NCBI RefSeq assembly: GCF_042477335.2
Contig: NC_091251.1
Span: forward strand, 83,591,501 to 83,655,500
DNA length: 64,000 nt
Reading direction: 5' to 3'
Source of the DNA: Ovis canadensis
Lineage: Eukaryota; Chordata; Mammalia; Artiodactyla; Bovidae
Below are positions 45,258-54,013 of the stretch, piece by piece. The notes beneath the pieces were generated by a model. It was not told where the DNA came from. It saw only the letters and a list, made by a program, of their open reading frames with translations, and searched no databases. The translations under genes and the position numbers were made by a program. Position 1 is the first letter of the stretch. Each line of letters starts with the position of its first letter.

Positions 45258-45483
45258 GCTTCCCAGATGGTGCTAATGGTAAAGAACCCACCTGCCAATG
45301 CAGGAGACATAAGAGACCTGGGTTCATTCCCTGGGCCAGGAACATCCCCTGGAGAGGGGCATGGCAACTCACTCCAGTACTCTTGCCTGGAGAATCCAAT
45401 GGACAGAGGAGCCTGGTGGGTTACAGTCCACGGGGTTGCAAAGAATTGGACACCACTGAGGTGACTCAGCACAGCACACACAC
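45258..45483 (+). mobile_element. Bov-tA SINE with perfect 16-bp target duplication
   Basis: Sense Bov-tA: GGCTTCCCAGATGGTGC head, CTGGGTTCATTCCCTGGG box-B region, CACTCCAGTACTCTTGCCTGG body and a CACAGCACACACAC tail. The 16-bp repeat AGAGCAAAGGAAATGG flanks it at 45242-45257 and 45484-45499 without a mismatch, so it is among the younger insertions here. Confidence 0.97.
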
Positions 45484-45559
45484 AGAGCAAAGGAAATGGA
45501 AGGCACAAGTGCCTTATGAAACAGGAGGAAAAGACTGCTTCTATAGCTCTCTGATCCCA

Positions 45560-45770
45560 CAGGTCGATCAGCTATGGCCCATGGGCTTAATCTGGGGCCA
45601 AGGCCTGTTTCCCATGGCCATGGAGCTCAGAATGGTTGGAGGAGGAGGAAGAGGAGCTGTAGGAAGTCAAGGAAAAGGAAAAAGTACATGGCAGGCCACG
45701 TGTGGTCTGCAAAGACTAAGATATTTATTATCTGGCCATTTACAGAAAATATTTGCCAATCCCTGGTCTG
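45560..45770. mobile_element. hAT-Charlie DNA transposon remnant
   Basis: Same family as the element at 37229, in the opposite orientation. TCGATCAGCTATGGCCCATGGG is at one end, a GGCAGGCCACGTGTGGTC-like centre follows, and GATATTTATTATCTGGCCATTTACAG and TATTTGCCAATCCCTGG are at the other end. Confidence 0.72.
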
Positions 45771-45771
45771 G

Positions 45772-46010
45772 ACTAGTGTTAATAGAAATATTATTCAGTC
45801 ACATAAACTTAACATTTTTTAGTAGCCCCACTAATGAAGCAAAAACAAACAAGTAAAATTAATGACATATATTTTAACCCAGAAGATCTAAAATATTATC
45901 ACTTCAACACATAATCAGTATAAAAATTACTAATGAAACATTCCTTTTTTTTTCATTCTTTGAAAGCTGATGAGTATTTGATGCAACTCATCTGAGTTTG
46001 GATGAGTCAT
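45772..46010 (+). mobile_element. MER3-like hAT DNA transposon remnant
   Basis: Recognisable by TAATAGAAATATTATTCAGTCACAT, TTAACATTTTTTAGTAGCCCCACTAATGAAGC, ATTTTAACCCAGAAGATCTAAAATATTATCACTTCAACA and TATAAAAATTACTAATGAAACATTC in the family order. It directly abuts the preceding hAT remnant. Confidence 0.75.
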
Positions 46011-46134
46011 ATTTCCAGGATTCATTAGCCACAGGTGATAAGTCACTACTCTCTGGGATAGTGCATGTCTAGACATTGAGGGAACAGGTAGGATTTTGAT
46101 GTGGGGGTTGGGAGAACATCAGGCATGATCTAAG

Positions 46135-46351
46135 CAGTGTCTCCCAACCTTGACACTACTGATATCTGAGGCTGTACCCTCGATGCTGTGGGAAGTGCCC
46201 TATGCATTGGAGGATGTTTAGCAATATCTTTAGACTCTACCCACTTGATACAAGTAGAACATTCCCCTCCCCTGTAGTGAGAGCCCAAGATGTCTCCGGA
46301 TATTGACAGATGTCCTCTAAGAGGCAAATTGTCCTCGGCTGAGAACCACTG
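46135..46351 (-). mobile_element. MER20-like hAT DNA transposon
   Basis: A complete-length (about 217 bp) nonautonomous hAT. Termini are CAGTGTCTCCCAACCTTGAC and GGCTGAGAACCACTG; internal pieces are GTGCCCTATGCATTGGAGGATG and AAGATGTCTCCGGATATTGAC. Near-identical GATCTAAG (46127-46134) and GTCTAAAG (46352-46359) flank it, consistent with an aged 8-bp hAT duplication. Confidence 0.82.
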
Positions 46352-46359
46352 GTCTAAAG

Positions 46360-47317
46360 CATGGAAAAGGTGTGTAGCAGCACACCTGGAATTGCCCCAA
46401 AAATGTCCTCTGAGTCAATCACTTTGATGGAAGAAGCAATCGAAGGAGAGTAATGGGAATGTGGGTAGAAAAAGCTGAGGGCAGAGCTCAGGCTAAATAA
46501 AGCATTTGAAATTTATTCCCTTAGCTATGATAGCCATCAAAGAGTTTTGAGCAGGGGAATGAAATTAGCAAACTTACAAATTAAAAACATTTTTCTTCCA
46601 TCTTTGAATAAGTAGATTCTTTCTCCTCTTTTATTGCCACAGATTTTTTTATTCCCCTTAAAGAAAAGCATCATTTAAAGAGCCAGCATCCCCACCCTGT
46701 GTGTGATGGGTGGTTTTTCATAAATTCCAGTAGAGGGATGGGTCTCCAAAGCAGTGATCCAGCCCCTTGGTGAGCAGACTCCCTGCCACTCAGCTGACAT
46801 TCCGCCCTGCGGGAGCTGAGGAGAGAGGAAAATCAACAGCGGGCGGGCTGAGAGACTGTAGCTTATGCTGTTGGAATTTTCAGCAGGGCTACTTGGTGTT
46901 ACAGACAGGGCCAGATGCAGCAGCCTGATAACGACTCCTGTGTCTTACTAGATTGTTTCATTAGCTCAGCTTCTGACATCCAATGGCAAAGGGGTTTCTA
47001 AGTCCGCTATGAATAATAATAACGATGATGATAATAAATAGGAGTATGTGTAGGTCTTTATGGTTGGTCATGTGCTTTTGTGTACATAGTCCTGTTTAAC
47101 AGTCGTGCATCAGGTATAATATTGAAGGAGGCATGTACATCGCAGATGCATATTTGAGGGTTTGTTCCTTTCTGGGCGGCTCGGAGGCTGTTTGTCCAGC
47201 TCTATTAAATGTTCTCTGGTGGCGCCTTGGACCCACTCTCCCCCTCTCCACCCTGCTCTGTGTCCTGGGAGGCTGGCCCGTGCACATTGCATCAGCTGGA
47301 CTGTTTTGCCCTCATTT
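46360..47317. other. Unique sequence; no gene recognised
   Basis: No gene. The part at 46680-47040 is compositionally mixed, with GC-rich AACAGCGGGCGGGCTGAG near 46833 followed by AT-rich AATAATAATAACGATGATG near 47011. It contains no young repeat, so conserved regulatory DNA is possible but unproven. Confidence 0.4.
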
Positions 47318-47580
47318 TCTGCTGCTGCTAAGTCGCTTCAGTCGTGTCCAACTCTGTGAGACCCCATAGATGACAGCCCACCAGGCTCCCCTGTCCCTGG
47401 GATTCTCCAGGCAAGAACACTGCAGTGGGTTGCCATTTCCTTCTCCAGTGCATGAAAGTGAAAAGTGAAAGGGAAGTCGCTCAGTTGTGTCCGATCCTCA
47501 GCGACCCCATGGACTGCAGCCCTCCAGGCTCCTCCGTCCATGGGATTTTCCAGGCAAGAGTACTGGAGTGGGGTGTCATG
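47318..47580 (-). mobile_element. BovA2 dimeric SINE
   Basis: Antisense BovA2. It starts on plus with a GCTGCTGCTAAGTCGCTTCAG tail, then the first monomer, the reversed linker GTGCATGAAAGTGAAAAGTGAAAG and the second monomer ending GGAGTGGGGTGTCATG. Orientation is opposite to the copy at 43434, 3.6 kb away. Confidence 0.95.
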
Positions 47581-47582
47581 GC

Positions 47583-48861
47583 ACGCGGGAGATCACAGGG
47601 TGGGGGAGAGTGAGATTGGGGTGTTTATTCCCCCATCCCTTCTTGCCAGGCTGTGGGTTAGTGGAGCTGCACGCCTCCGCTGAAGACCTCTGCTCCTGTG
47701 GTGATGGGCTTTGCCAGACTCTGGGCACTGCTTGCTCTCCTCGTCCTTTCAGGCCTGAGGGTGGGAAGGCCCTTAGCCCCTGGGTGCTTCGTCATCCCTT
47801 GTAGGCTGACCCACACCCCTGCCAATTGTCCTTTCATAAATCCCTTCCATCACTGCACCCCACCCCCCTGTCCCCACTGGGACCCTGCCTGCTTCTACCG
47901 AGGAAGGCCCACCCCTTTATTGAACAACCCAACATCCAATCAGGACAACTCAAGCAAGGCTAGTGTGAGTAGCCTGGCCTTTGAAGTCAACATGTTGACC
48001 ACATTTTATAGCTAGAGAAGCGAGGCATGGTGTTTCGGTGGCTTTTCCTGGGTTATCAGGTAACTTGGTACACAAGAACTTTAATCATAACCCCCAAATC
48101 CAAATACCCAATTCTCTTCCAGAGAAGAATGTATGTAATGCTTAATTCAGTGTGTTTCTTTCTGGAATTTCTAACAATAATAATGGAGAAGGAACTTGGG
48201 AGGAAGTGTCAAAATCACGGTGTTTTCCTTTCCTTACGTGCACGTCTTTCAAGGGAATCTAAACTCCAGCTTGAGCTCCAATGTCTGAACCAGACTCGTC
48301 AGCTGTCAGCAGGCTGGCCCTGTCGTCAGATCAGCAGAGGGAGATGCGTGTGTTCTCATCTCCTGTCTGCTCTCGGCCTGATTCTACCCCACGGGGAACA
48401 GGCCTGGACCTCACAGGGCCTGCACTTCCTCATGGAGTCGCAACCAATTACAAAAAGAACAAACCCTGCTCTGGGTTTTGTCTCAGCCAGTTTCACCAGA
48501 GGTAATGATTAATGTCAATTAGTTGAAAAAGTCTAGGTCTTTATTAAGATGCTTCCCAGCTATTAGTGAACACACTTTAGGTTCTTGATCATATCAAGGT
48601 TATTAAGAACCAGTAAGAGCAGAGATAAAATGCCTAAAAACTATAGCAAAAGAGAAGACAGGCATTCTTAGGCCGTGCCAGGTAGAGGGCACTGAGCTGC
48701 CTGCATATTCAGCCTCTTTAGGTATGTAGGGGTGTGGTGTGGGTTCACTCCGAATATTGGGGCTCTGGTCTTGGCTCGCTGAATGACTTGGGGCCAATTC
48801 CTTTAATATTTTAATTTCAGTTTCCCAGGAAAGGAGATACAAGGACCTTGCATACTTGTTG
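47583..48861. other. Unique sequence; no gene recognised
   Basis: Frames 47698-48015 and 48027-48512 on plus (105 and 161 codons) have no motif I recognise. The second is the longest plus-strand frame outside repeats and is likely chance. No splice-like structure or polyadenylation pattern supports a gene. Confidence 0.4.
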
Positions 48862-48988
48862 AATGCTTCTCAATGCTGACTCCGTGTTAAAATCATCTGG
48901 GCAGCTTTTGAAGAGGGTATGTGGGTTCTACTCCACACCAGTAGGATTGGAATCACTGCAGAAAGGATCTTGCCTTTGGTATCCACTA
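48862..48988 (+). repeat. MER5-like hAT remnant
   Basis: TTCTCAATGCTGACTCCGTGTTAAAATCATCTGGGCAGC and a later ACACCAGTAGGATTGGAATC resemble a decayed MER5-type element. Confidence 0.6.
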
Positions 48989-49135
48989 TTCTGTTAGCAG
49001 ATACAGTTCCATCCTCAAACCAGAGTTGAGACAGGGAGGGAAAAGGGGAGATGGAGAGCTCAAGTTGGGTTTTGATACATGTGTGTTTCCTATTCATGAT
49101 CAAGATTTTTTAGATCAACTGTACCACTGCTAGCT

Positions 49136-49208
49136 GGGGGATTAGCTTAAATGGTAGAGTGCACACTTAGCACATGGGAGGTAGTGGGATCAATGCCTGC
49201 ATCCTCCA
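49136..49208 (+). pseudogene. tRNA-Ala (AGC) pseudogene
   Basis: The 73 bases align along their whole length with vertebrate tRNA-Ala. They have a 7-bp acceptor stem (GGGGGAT with ATCCTCC, including the alanine-specific G3-U70 wobble), a box-A-like TAGCTTAAATGGTAGAG, the anticodon loop TTAGCAC and a T-arm with GGGATCAATGCC. The anticodon stem (CACAC with ATGGG) has two mismatches, so it is a pseudogene. A T5 run follows at 49214-49218. It runs almost directly into Bov-tA units in the same orientation. The repeat ACCACTGC at 49123-49130 and 49702-49709 brackets the whole tRNA-plus-SINE block. Confidence 0.82.
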
Positions 49209-49218
49209 CTCGATTTTT

Positions 49219-49336
49219 GGTGCTTCCCCCATAACTCAGTTGGTAAAGAATCTGCCTGCAATGTAGGAGACCCTGGTTTGATTCCTGGGTTGGGAAGATC
49301 ACTGGAGAAGGGATAGGCTACCCACTCCAGTATTCT
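49219..49336 (+). mobile_element. Bov-tA, first (truncated) unit of a dimer
   Basis: Sense Bov-tA head and centre (CTTCCCCCATAACTCAGTTGG, GGTTTGATTCCTGGG), ending at CCAGTATTCTTGATTGGAGG, where the next head begins. The same head-to-head spacing occurs at 51191, so this is a recurring dimeric subfamily. Confidence 0.9.
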
Positions 49337-49697
49337 TGATTGGAGGGCTTCCCTCATAGCTCAGTTGGTAAATCATCTACCTGCAATGTGGGAGACCTGG
49401 GTTCGATTCCTGGGTCAGGAAGATCCTCTGGAGAAGAAAATGGCAACCCACTCCAGTATTCTTGCCTGGAGAATCCCATGGACAGAGAAGCCTGGCTGGC
49501 TTCCAGTATTCTTGCCTGGAGAATCCCATGGACAGAGAAGCCTGGCTGGCTTCCAGTATTCTTGCCTAGAGAATCCCATGGACAGAGAAGCCTGGCTGGC
49601 TTCCAGTATTCTTGCCTAGAGAATCCCATGGACAGGGAAGCCTGGCGGGCTACAGTCCATGGGGTCACAAGAGTTGGACACGACTTGGCAACTAAAC
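49337..49697 (+). mobile_element. Bov-tA, second unit, with internal 50-bp tandem expansion
   Basis: A full Bov-tA from GGGCTTCCCTCATAGCTCAG to GGACACGACTTGGCAACTAAA. Its body contains four tandem copies of a 50-base segment (49453-49652), so the unit is about 150 bases longer than usual. The 133-codon plus frame through it is a by-product of the repeat. Confidence 0.93.
49453..49652. repeat. Four tandem 50-bp units inside a Bov-tA
   Basis: Units start at 49453, 49503, 49553 and 49603, each CCAGTATTCTTGCCT followed by (G/A)GAGAATCCCATGGACAG. Units 1-2 carry CCTGGAGA and units 3-4 carry CCTAGAGA. Units 1-3 end GGCTGGCTT and unit 4 returns to the normal SINE (GGCGGGCTA). The step-wise variants indicate repeated unequal duplication. 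Confidence 0.95.
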
Positions 49698-49744
49698 TAC
49701 CACCACTGCGCCATTGTTCTTTATGTGTAGCAGGCACTTGATAA

Positions 49745-50334
49745 ATAAATGTTCAGTGACTTGGAGGAAAGAAAAGGGATGCATGAGAAGAGAAAATAAA
49801 GGAAGGAGGGAGGAATGATAGAAGAACATTAGGACAGCTTTCTGTCCTCAATGTTTGTGGAAATCGTTGGCACAGCCAGGCATGATTTACCTGAATTTAC
49901 AAAAGGTTTTGAAGAAACTGAGGAAAACGTAAGACTGAGGAAAACATAAGAGCTTGTGGCTCTTGACATAGGAGTTTTCAATGAATTTTAACTTCCTGTT
50001 GGTTTTAGTTGATTTGAGACTGTGATATCTAAAAATATTTGAAGGCAATTCAGTAGCTCTTGCCAACTGGATTTCTCCTTGGCTAGACTTTGATTTGAAG
50101 GTGATTCAAGCACTGTTTGGTAACCCCAGTCTGAGATAACCAGGATAACCTTGATCTCAATTCACTCTTCAGGGTGAAAAACCATCTAGAACCCTCTGGA
50201 ACTTTTTGTTTTAAACAAACTATTTTGTGAACTCAGTATATTGATCCACAACAGAAAAAATAATACCAGAGACAAAGAAAAACATTTCTTAATGAATCAG
50301 GAGTAAATTCATCAAAGAGAGAATAATCCTAAAG
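49745..50334. other. AT-rich unique sequence; nothing recognised
   Basis: No gene or firm repeat family between the SINE block and the old L1 3' end. Confidence 0.4.
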
Positions 50335-51055
50335 GTGTGTTTGCACCTAATAAGAAAGCTTCAGAAAACATAAGGAAAAACTGAATATTTATCCAAGATA
50401 AATGAAAGCATATATTTTCACAAAAACATGTGGCAAAATGTTTCTGGTACCTTTATTCACAATTGCCAAAGCTGGAATCAAGCCAAATCTCCTTTGATGA
50501 ACACATAACCAAATGTGGTAAAGCCATTAAATGGACTACTACTCAGCAGTGAAAAAGAATGGATTACTGATACACACAAAGCACACAGTAAGTTGAAAGA
50601 AGACAGATTCAAAAGACTATGTATTATATGATCTCATTTATATGACAGTATGGAGAAAGCAAATTAATAGGGATGGGTATTAGGTCACTGGTTGCAAGGG
50701 ACCTGGAGGAATGGAACAAACTCGAAGGGAACAGGAAGGAACTTTAGGGGGAGACGCAGATGTTCTGTGTCTTGACTGTAGTAGAGGTTATATCACTGCA
50801 TACATTTGTTAAAACTCGTAGAACAATATACCTAAAAAGGAGAAGAGGATGGCAGAGGATGGGATGGTTGGATAACGTTACCAATTCAATGGACATGAAC
50901 TTGAGCAGACTCCAGGCAATGCTGAGGGACAGAGAGGCCTGGCATGCTGCAGTCCACGGGGTTGCAAAGAGTCAGACACGACTTGGCGACTTGACAACCA
51001 CAACATACCTAAAAATTGCAGATTTTCCTCCATGCCACTTATCTCCCAATAAACT
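50335..51055 (+). mobile_element. Old mammalian L1 3' end (ORF2 end and 3'UTR)
   Basis: Decayed sense L1: TTCACAATTGCCAAAGCTGGAATCAAGCC, AATGGACTACTACTCAGCAGTG, GTATTATATGATCTCATTTATATGA, ATGTTCTGTGTCTTGACTGTAG and ACATTTGTTAAAACTCGTAG are in family order. It is interrupted by the small BovB insertion at 50839-50999. Confidence 0.85.
50839..50999 (+). mobile_element. Very short BovB 3'-end insertion with 16-bp target duplication
   Basis: Only the last 161 bases of BovB, from GAGAAGAGGATGGCAGAGG to GACACGACTTGGCGACTTGAC, lie within an old L1. The duplication ACAATATACCTAAAAA (50823-50838) and ACAACATACCTAAAAA (51000-51015) differs at one base. Confidence 0.94.
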
Positions 51056-51190
51056 AACAACAACAAAAAACCATACAGGAATATTGTAAATAATTTTGTG
51101 CCAATAAATACAACAACTTAGACAATAAGACAAATTCTTTAAAAGACAGAAACCACCAGAATTCTTTAAAAGTATAAATAGCGTGAATAT

Positions 51191-51499
51191 GGACTTTCCT
51201 GATAGCTCAGTTGGTAAAGAATCTGCCTATAATGCTGGAGATCCTGGTTTGATTCCTGGATCAGGAAGATCCACTGGAGAAGGGATAAGCTATGCACTCC
51301 AGTACTCTTGGGCTTCCCTTATGGCTCAGCTGGTAAAGAATCTTCCTGCAGTATAGGAGACCTGGATTTGATCCCTGGGTTGGGAAGATTCCCTGGAGAA
51401 GGAAAAGGCTACCCACTCCAGTATTCTGGCCTGGAGAATTCCATGAACTCTATAGTCCATGGGGTTGCAAAGAGTTGGACACGACTGACTTTCACTAAC
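51191..51499 (+). mobile_element. Bov-tA dimer inserted in L1
   Basis: Two head-to-tail units: GGACTTTCCTGATAGCTCAG... ending CCAGTACTCTTG, then GGGCTTCCCTTATGGCTCAG... ending GGACACGACTGACTTTCACT. TGAATA occurs on both sides (51185-51190 and 51501-51506), a short probable target duplication, and the L1 reading continues across. Confidence 0.92.
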
Positions 51500-53076
51500 A
51501 TGAATAGTCCTATATCTATTAAAGAAATTGAATTTTGTACTTAAAATCTTTCTCACAAAGAAACCTCCAGGCATCTCTGGAGCTCCATGGCTTCTGTGAT
51601 GCACCTGATATAAAATGTTAAGGGATAATTACTGCTAATTCAGTTGGAGATATTTCCTAACTCACTATATGAAGCTCCCTCTACCCTGATAGCAAAACCA
51701 AGGACATTAGAAGAAAAGAAAATAGTGACCAACTTTCCTCATAATGTAGCCCCCCCAAATATTTAGTAGAATATGAGGAAATAAAATCCATCAATATATA
51801 ATACATCATGGAATGCATGATTCCAGCTTGTCACTCATCCAGCCTGGCATTTCACATGATGTACTCTGCATCTAAGTTAAAAAAACAGAGTGACAATATA
51901 CACCTCATGTATTTATTAGTCACAGATAATTAGAAATTGATAATTAAATACAGCTTTTACAATGGCCTCTAACAACATGAAATACTTCGGGATAAATTTA
52001 ACCAAATATGCACAACACTTACACATGGAAACATAAAATTGTTGGGAGAAGTTGAAGGTCTAAATTAGTGGAGAGAGATACCATATTTGGTGAGAAAACA
52101 CAATAGTGTTGAAACTTCAGTTCTTCCCAAATTAATATACAGAATCAACACAATCCAAATCAAAATTCCAGCAGATTTTTTTTTAAAGAAATTGACAGTT
52201 CTTTGAAAATTTTTATCAAAATGTGAAAAACCTAGAATTGTCAAAACTATTTTGGAAAAGAACAGATGTGGAGGAATTATACTACCTGATTTCAAGATTT
52301 ACTATAAAGCTATGTAATTCAGTATGGTATTGACTTGAAGACAGACAGAATCAAAGAGCAAAATAGGGGATCTAGAGATAGACCACACATATATGGTCAA
52401 TAATTTTTCAAAAAAAGTGCCAATGTAATTCGATGGGGAAAGGAAAACAACTGAATGTCCATAAGGATATAAATTGAACCTTGCCCCTTATCTCATGTCA
52501 TATACAAAATTTATTTTAAGTAGATAACAGGCCTAAATGTCATGGCTAACGTATAAAATTCTAGAAAAAATAAATTGAACTGGCTGAGGCAAATATTTCT
52601 TAGATGAAATACAAAGGCAAAATCTTGAAAGATAAAAATTGATAAACTGGACTCCTTCAAAATCATAAACTATTGCTCTCCAAGAGACACTGTCAAGAAA
52701 ATGACAAGACAGGTCACAGACTGGGAGAAAAAATTTGTTAAGATGTATTGCAAAAGACTTGTAGAGAGGCTAAAGAACTCTTATGACTCTGTAATAAATG
52801 AGAAACAAATGGGAAAAAAGTTTAAACAGGCAGTACACCAAAGACGATAAACAAATGGTAAATAAAGACATGAAAAATGCTTAACATCACTCATCATTAG
52901 GATAATGTATAGTAAAATCAATAAGATATCACTACATGTTCACTAGAATGACTGGAATTAAGAATACTTATAATACCATGTGTTGGTGAGGACATGGAGC
53001 AACTGAAAAACTGTCTTCACTACCAATGGGAAGTGTGAAATGGAACAGTCCTTTGGAAAACAATGGGCCAGTTTTT

Positions 53077-53432
53077 TTAAAATAATAATTTTTAAAATGT
53101 ATTTATTCTTGGCTGTGCTGGGTCTTTGCTGCCGCGTGGGCTTTTCTCTAGTTGCAGCTAGCAGGGGCTTCTCTTCATTGCACTGAGCAGGCTAGTTACT
53201 GCAGTGGCTTCTTTGGTTGCAGAGCACAGGCTCAAGGGCAATAAGCTTCGGTAGCTGTGGCAGGCAGACTCAATAGCTGAGGTTTCCCGGCTCTAGAGCA
53301 GAGGCTCAATAGCTGTGGCGCATGGGCTTAGTTGCTTTAAGGCATGTGGGATCTTCCTGGATCAGGGATCGAACTCGAGTCTCCTGCACTGGTGGGCAGA
53401 TTCTTTACCACTGAGCCATCAGAGAAGCCCCT
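53077..53432 (-). mobile_element. Long CHR-type SINE with 11-bp target duplication
   Basis: Antisense CHR: GTATTTATTCTTGGCTGTGC, several TTGCAG/TAGCTGTGGC repeats, GATCAGGGATCGAACTCGAG (reversed box B) and CTGAGCCATCAGAGAAGCCC. It is longer than the copy at 17836 because the middle has extra TTGCAGAGCACAGGCTC-like units. GGCCAGTTTTT flanks it at 53066-53076 and 53433-53443. Confidence 0.9.
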
Positions 53433-54013
53433 GGCCAGTTTTTAATAAAATTTAATGTGCACTTTTCCTATGATCACTTCTTAGATAAAAACATAAAAAG
53501 TATAAAAACGTGTCCACACAAAGATATGTACATGAATATACATATCAACTTCATTTTCAGTAGCTAAAAGCTGATATCAATCAAACTATCAATTAACTGA
53601 TGAACCGAAAAACAGATTGCAGCGTTTCGTTACAGTGGAATACTTCTTAGCAGCAAAAAGAAATGAACTACGGATACATGAAACAGCATGGTGAAGCTCA
53701 AAAGCATTATGCTAAGTGAAAGAAGCCAGATGTGGAAGACTACATGCTGTCTGATTCGATGTATATGAAATTCCTGAAAAAACAAAGCTGTAGTAACAGA
53801 AACCAGATTAGTCATTGCCTGGGGCTGGAGATGGTGAAATGAGGTTGACTGCACAGGGGCTGAGTACTTTTTGAGTGCTGGAAATATTCTGTATCTTGAT
53901 GGTGGTGGTGATTATGCAACTCTATATATTAATCACACTGATCAGACTATACATTTTTTAAAGGTTTAATTTTATTATATACAAATTATAACTCTATAAA
54001 GCTGATTTTTAAA

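Larger units (their letters stand above)
51060..54013 (+). mobile_element. Decayed old L1 (ORF2 C-terminal region and 3'UTR), nested insertions
   Basis: A sense L1 of an old mammalian subfamily. ORF2-like DNA starts with TTTTGTGCCAATAAATACAACAACTTAGA, continues after the SINE with GAATAGTCCTATATCTATTAAAGAAATTGA, then AGATTTTTTTTTAAAGAAATTGACA, CAAAACTATTTTGGAAAAGAACA and GGTCACAGACTGGGAGAAAA. The 3' end (53443-54013) has GGAATACTTCTTAGCAGCAAAAAG and ATTCTGTATCTTGATGGTGGTGG. Numerous stops and indels mark it as inactive. A Bov-tA dimer (51191-51499) and a CHR SINE (53077-53432) were inserted later. Confidence 0.87.

Noticed and set aside
48027-48512. 161-codon plus-strand frame
   Set aside because: No known motif and an ordinary composition. 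In 64 kb of six-frame sequence a few frames of this length are expected by chance.
49136-49208. Functional tRNA-Ala gene
   Set aside because: Two anticodon-stem mismatches and the fused SINE context argue for a pseudogene, though the acceptor stem and boxes are well kept.
49337-49697. CRISPR-like regular 50-bp repetition
   Set aside because: There are no spacers: the units are directly tandem and derive from a SINE in a mammalian genome.
49340-49741. 133-codon frame with internal repeats that looks like a repeat protein
   Set aside because: The repeats are the 50-bp expansion of a Bov-tA SINE read in successive frames. It is not a protein.
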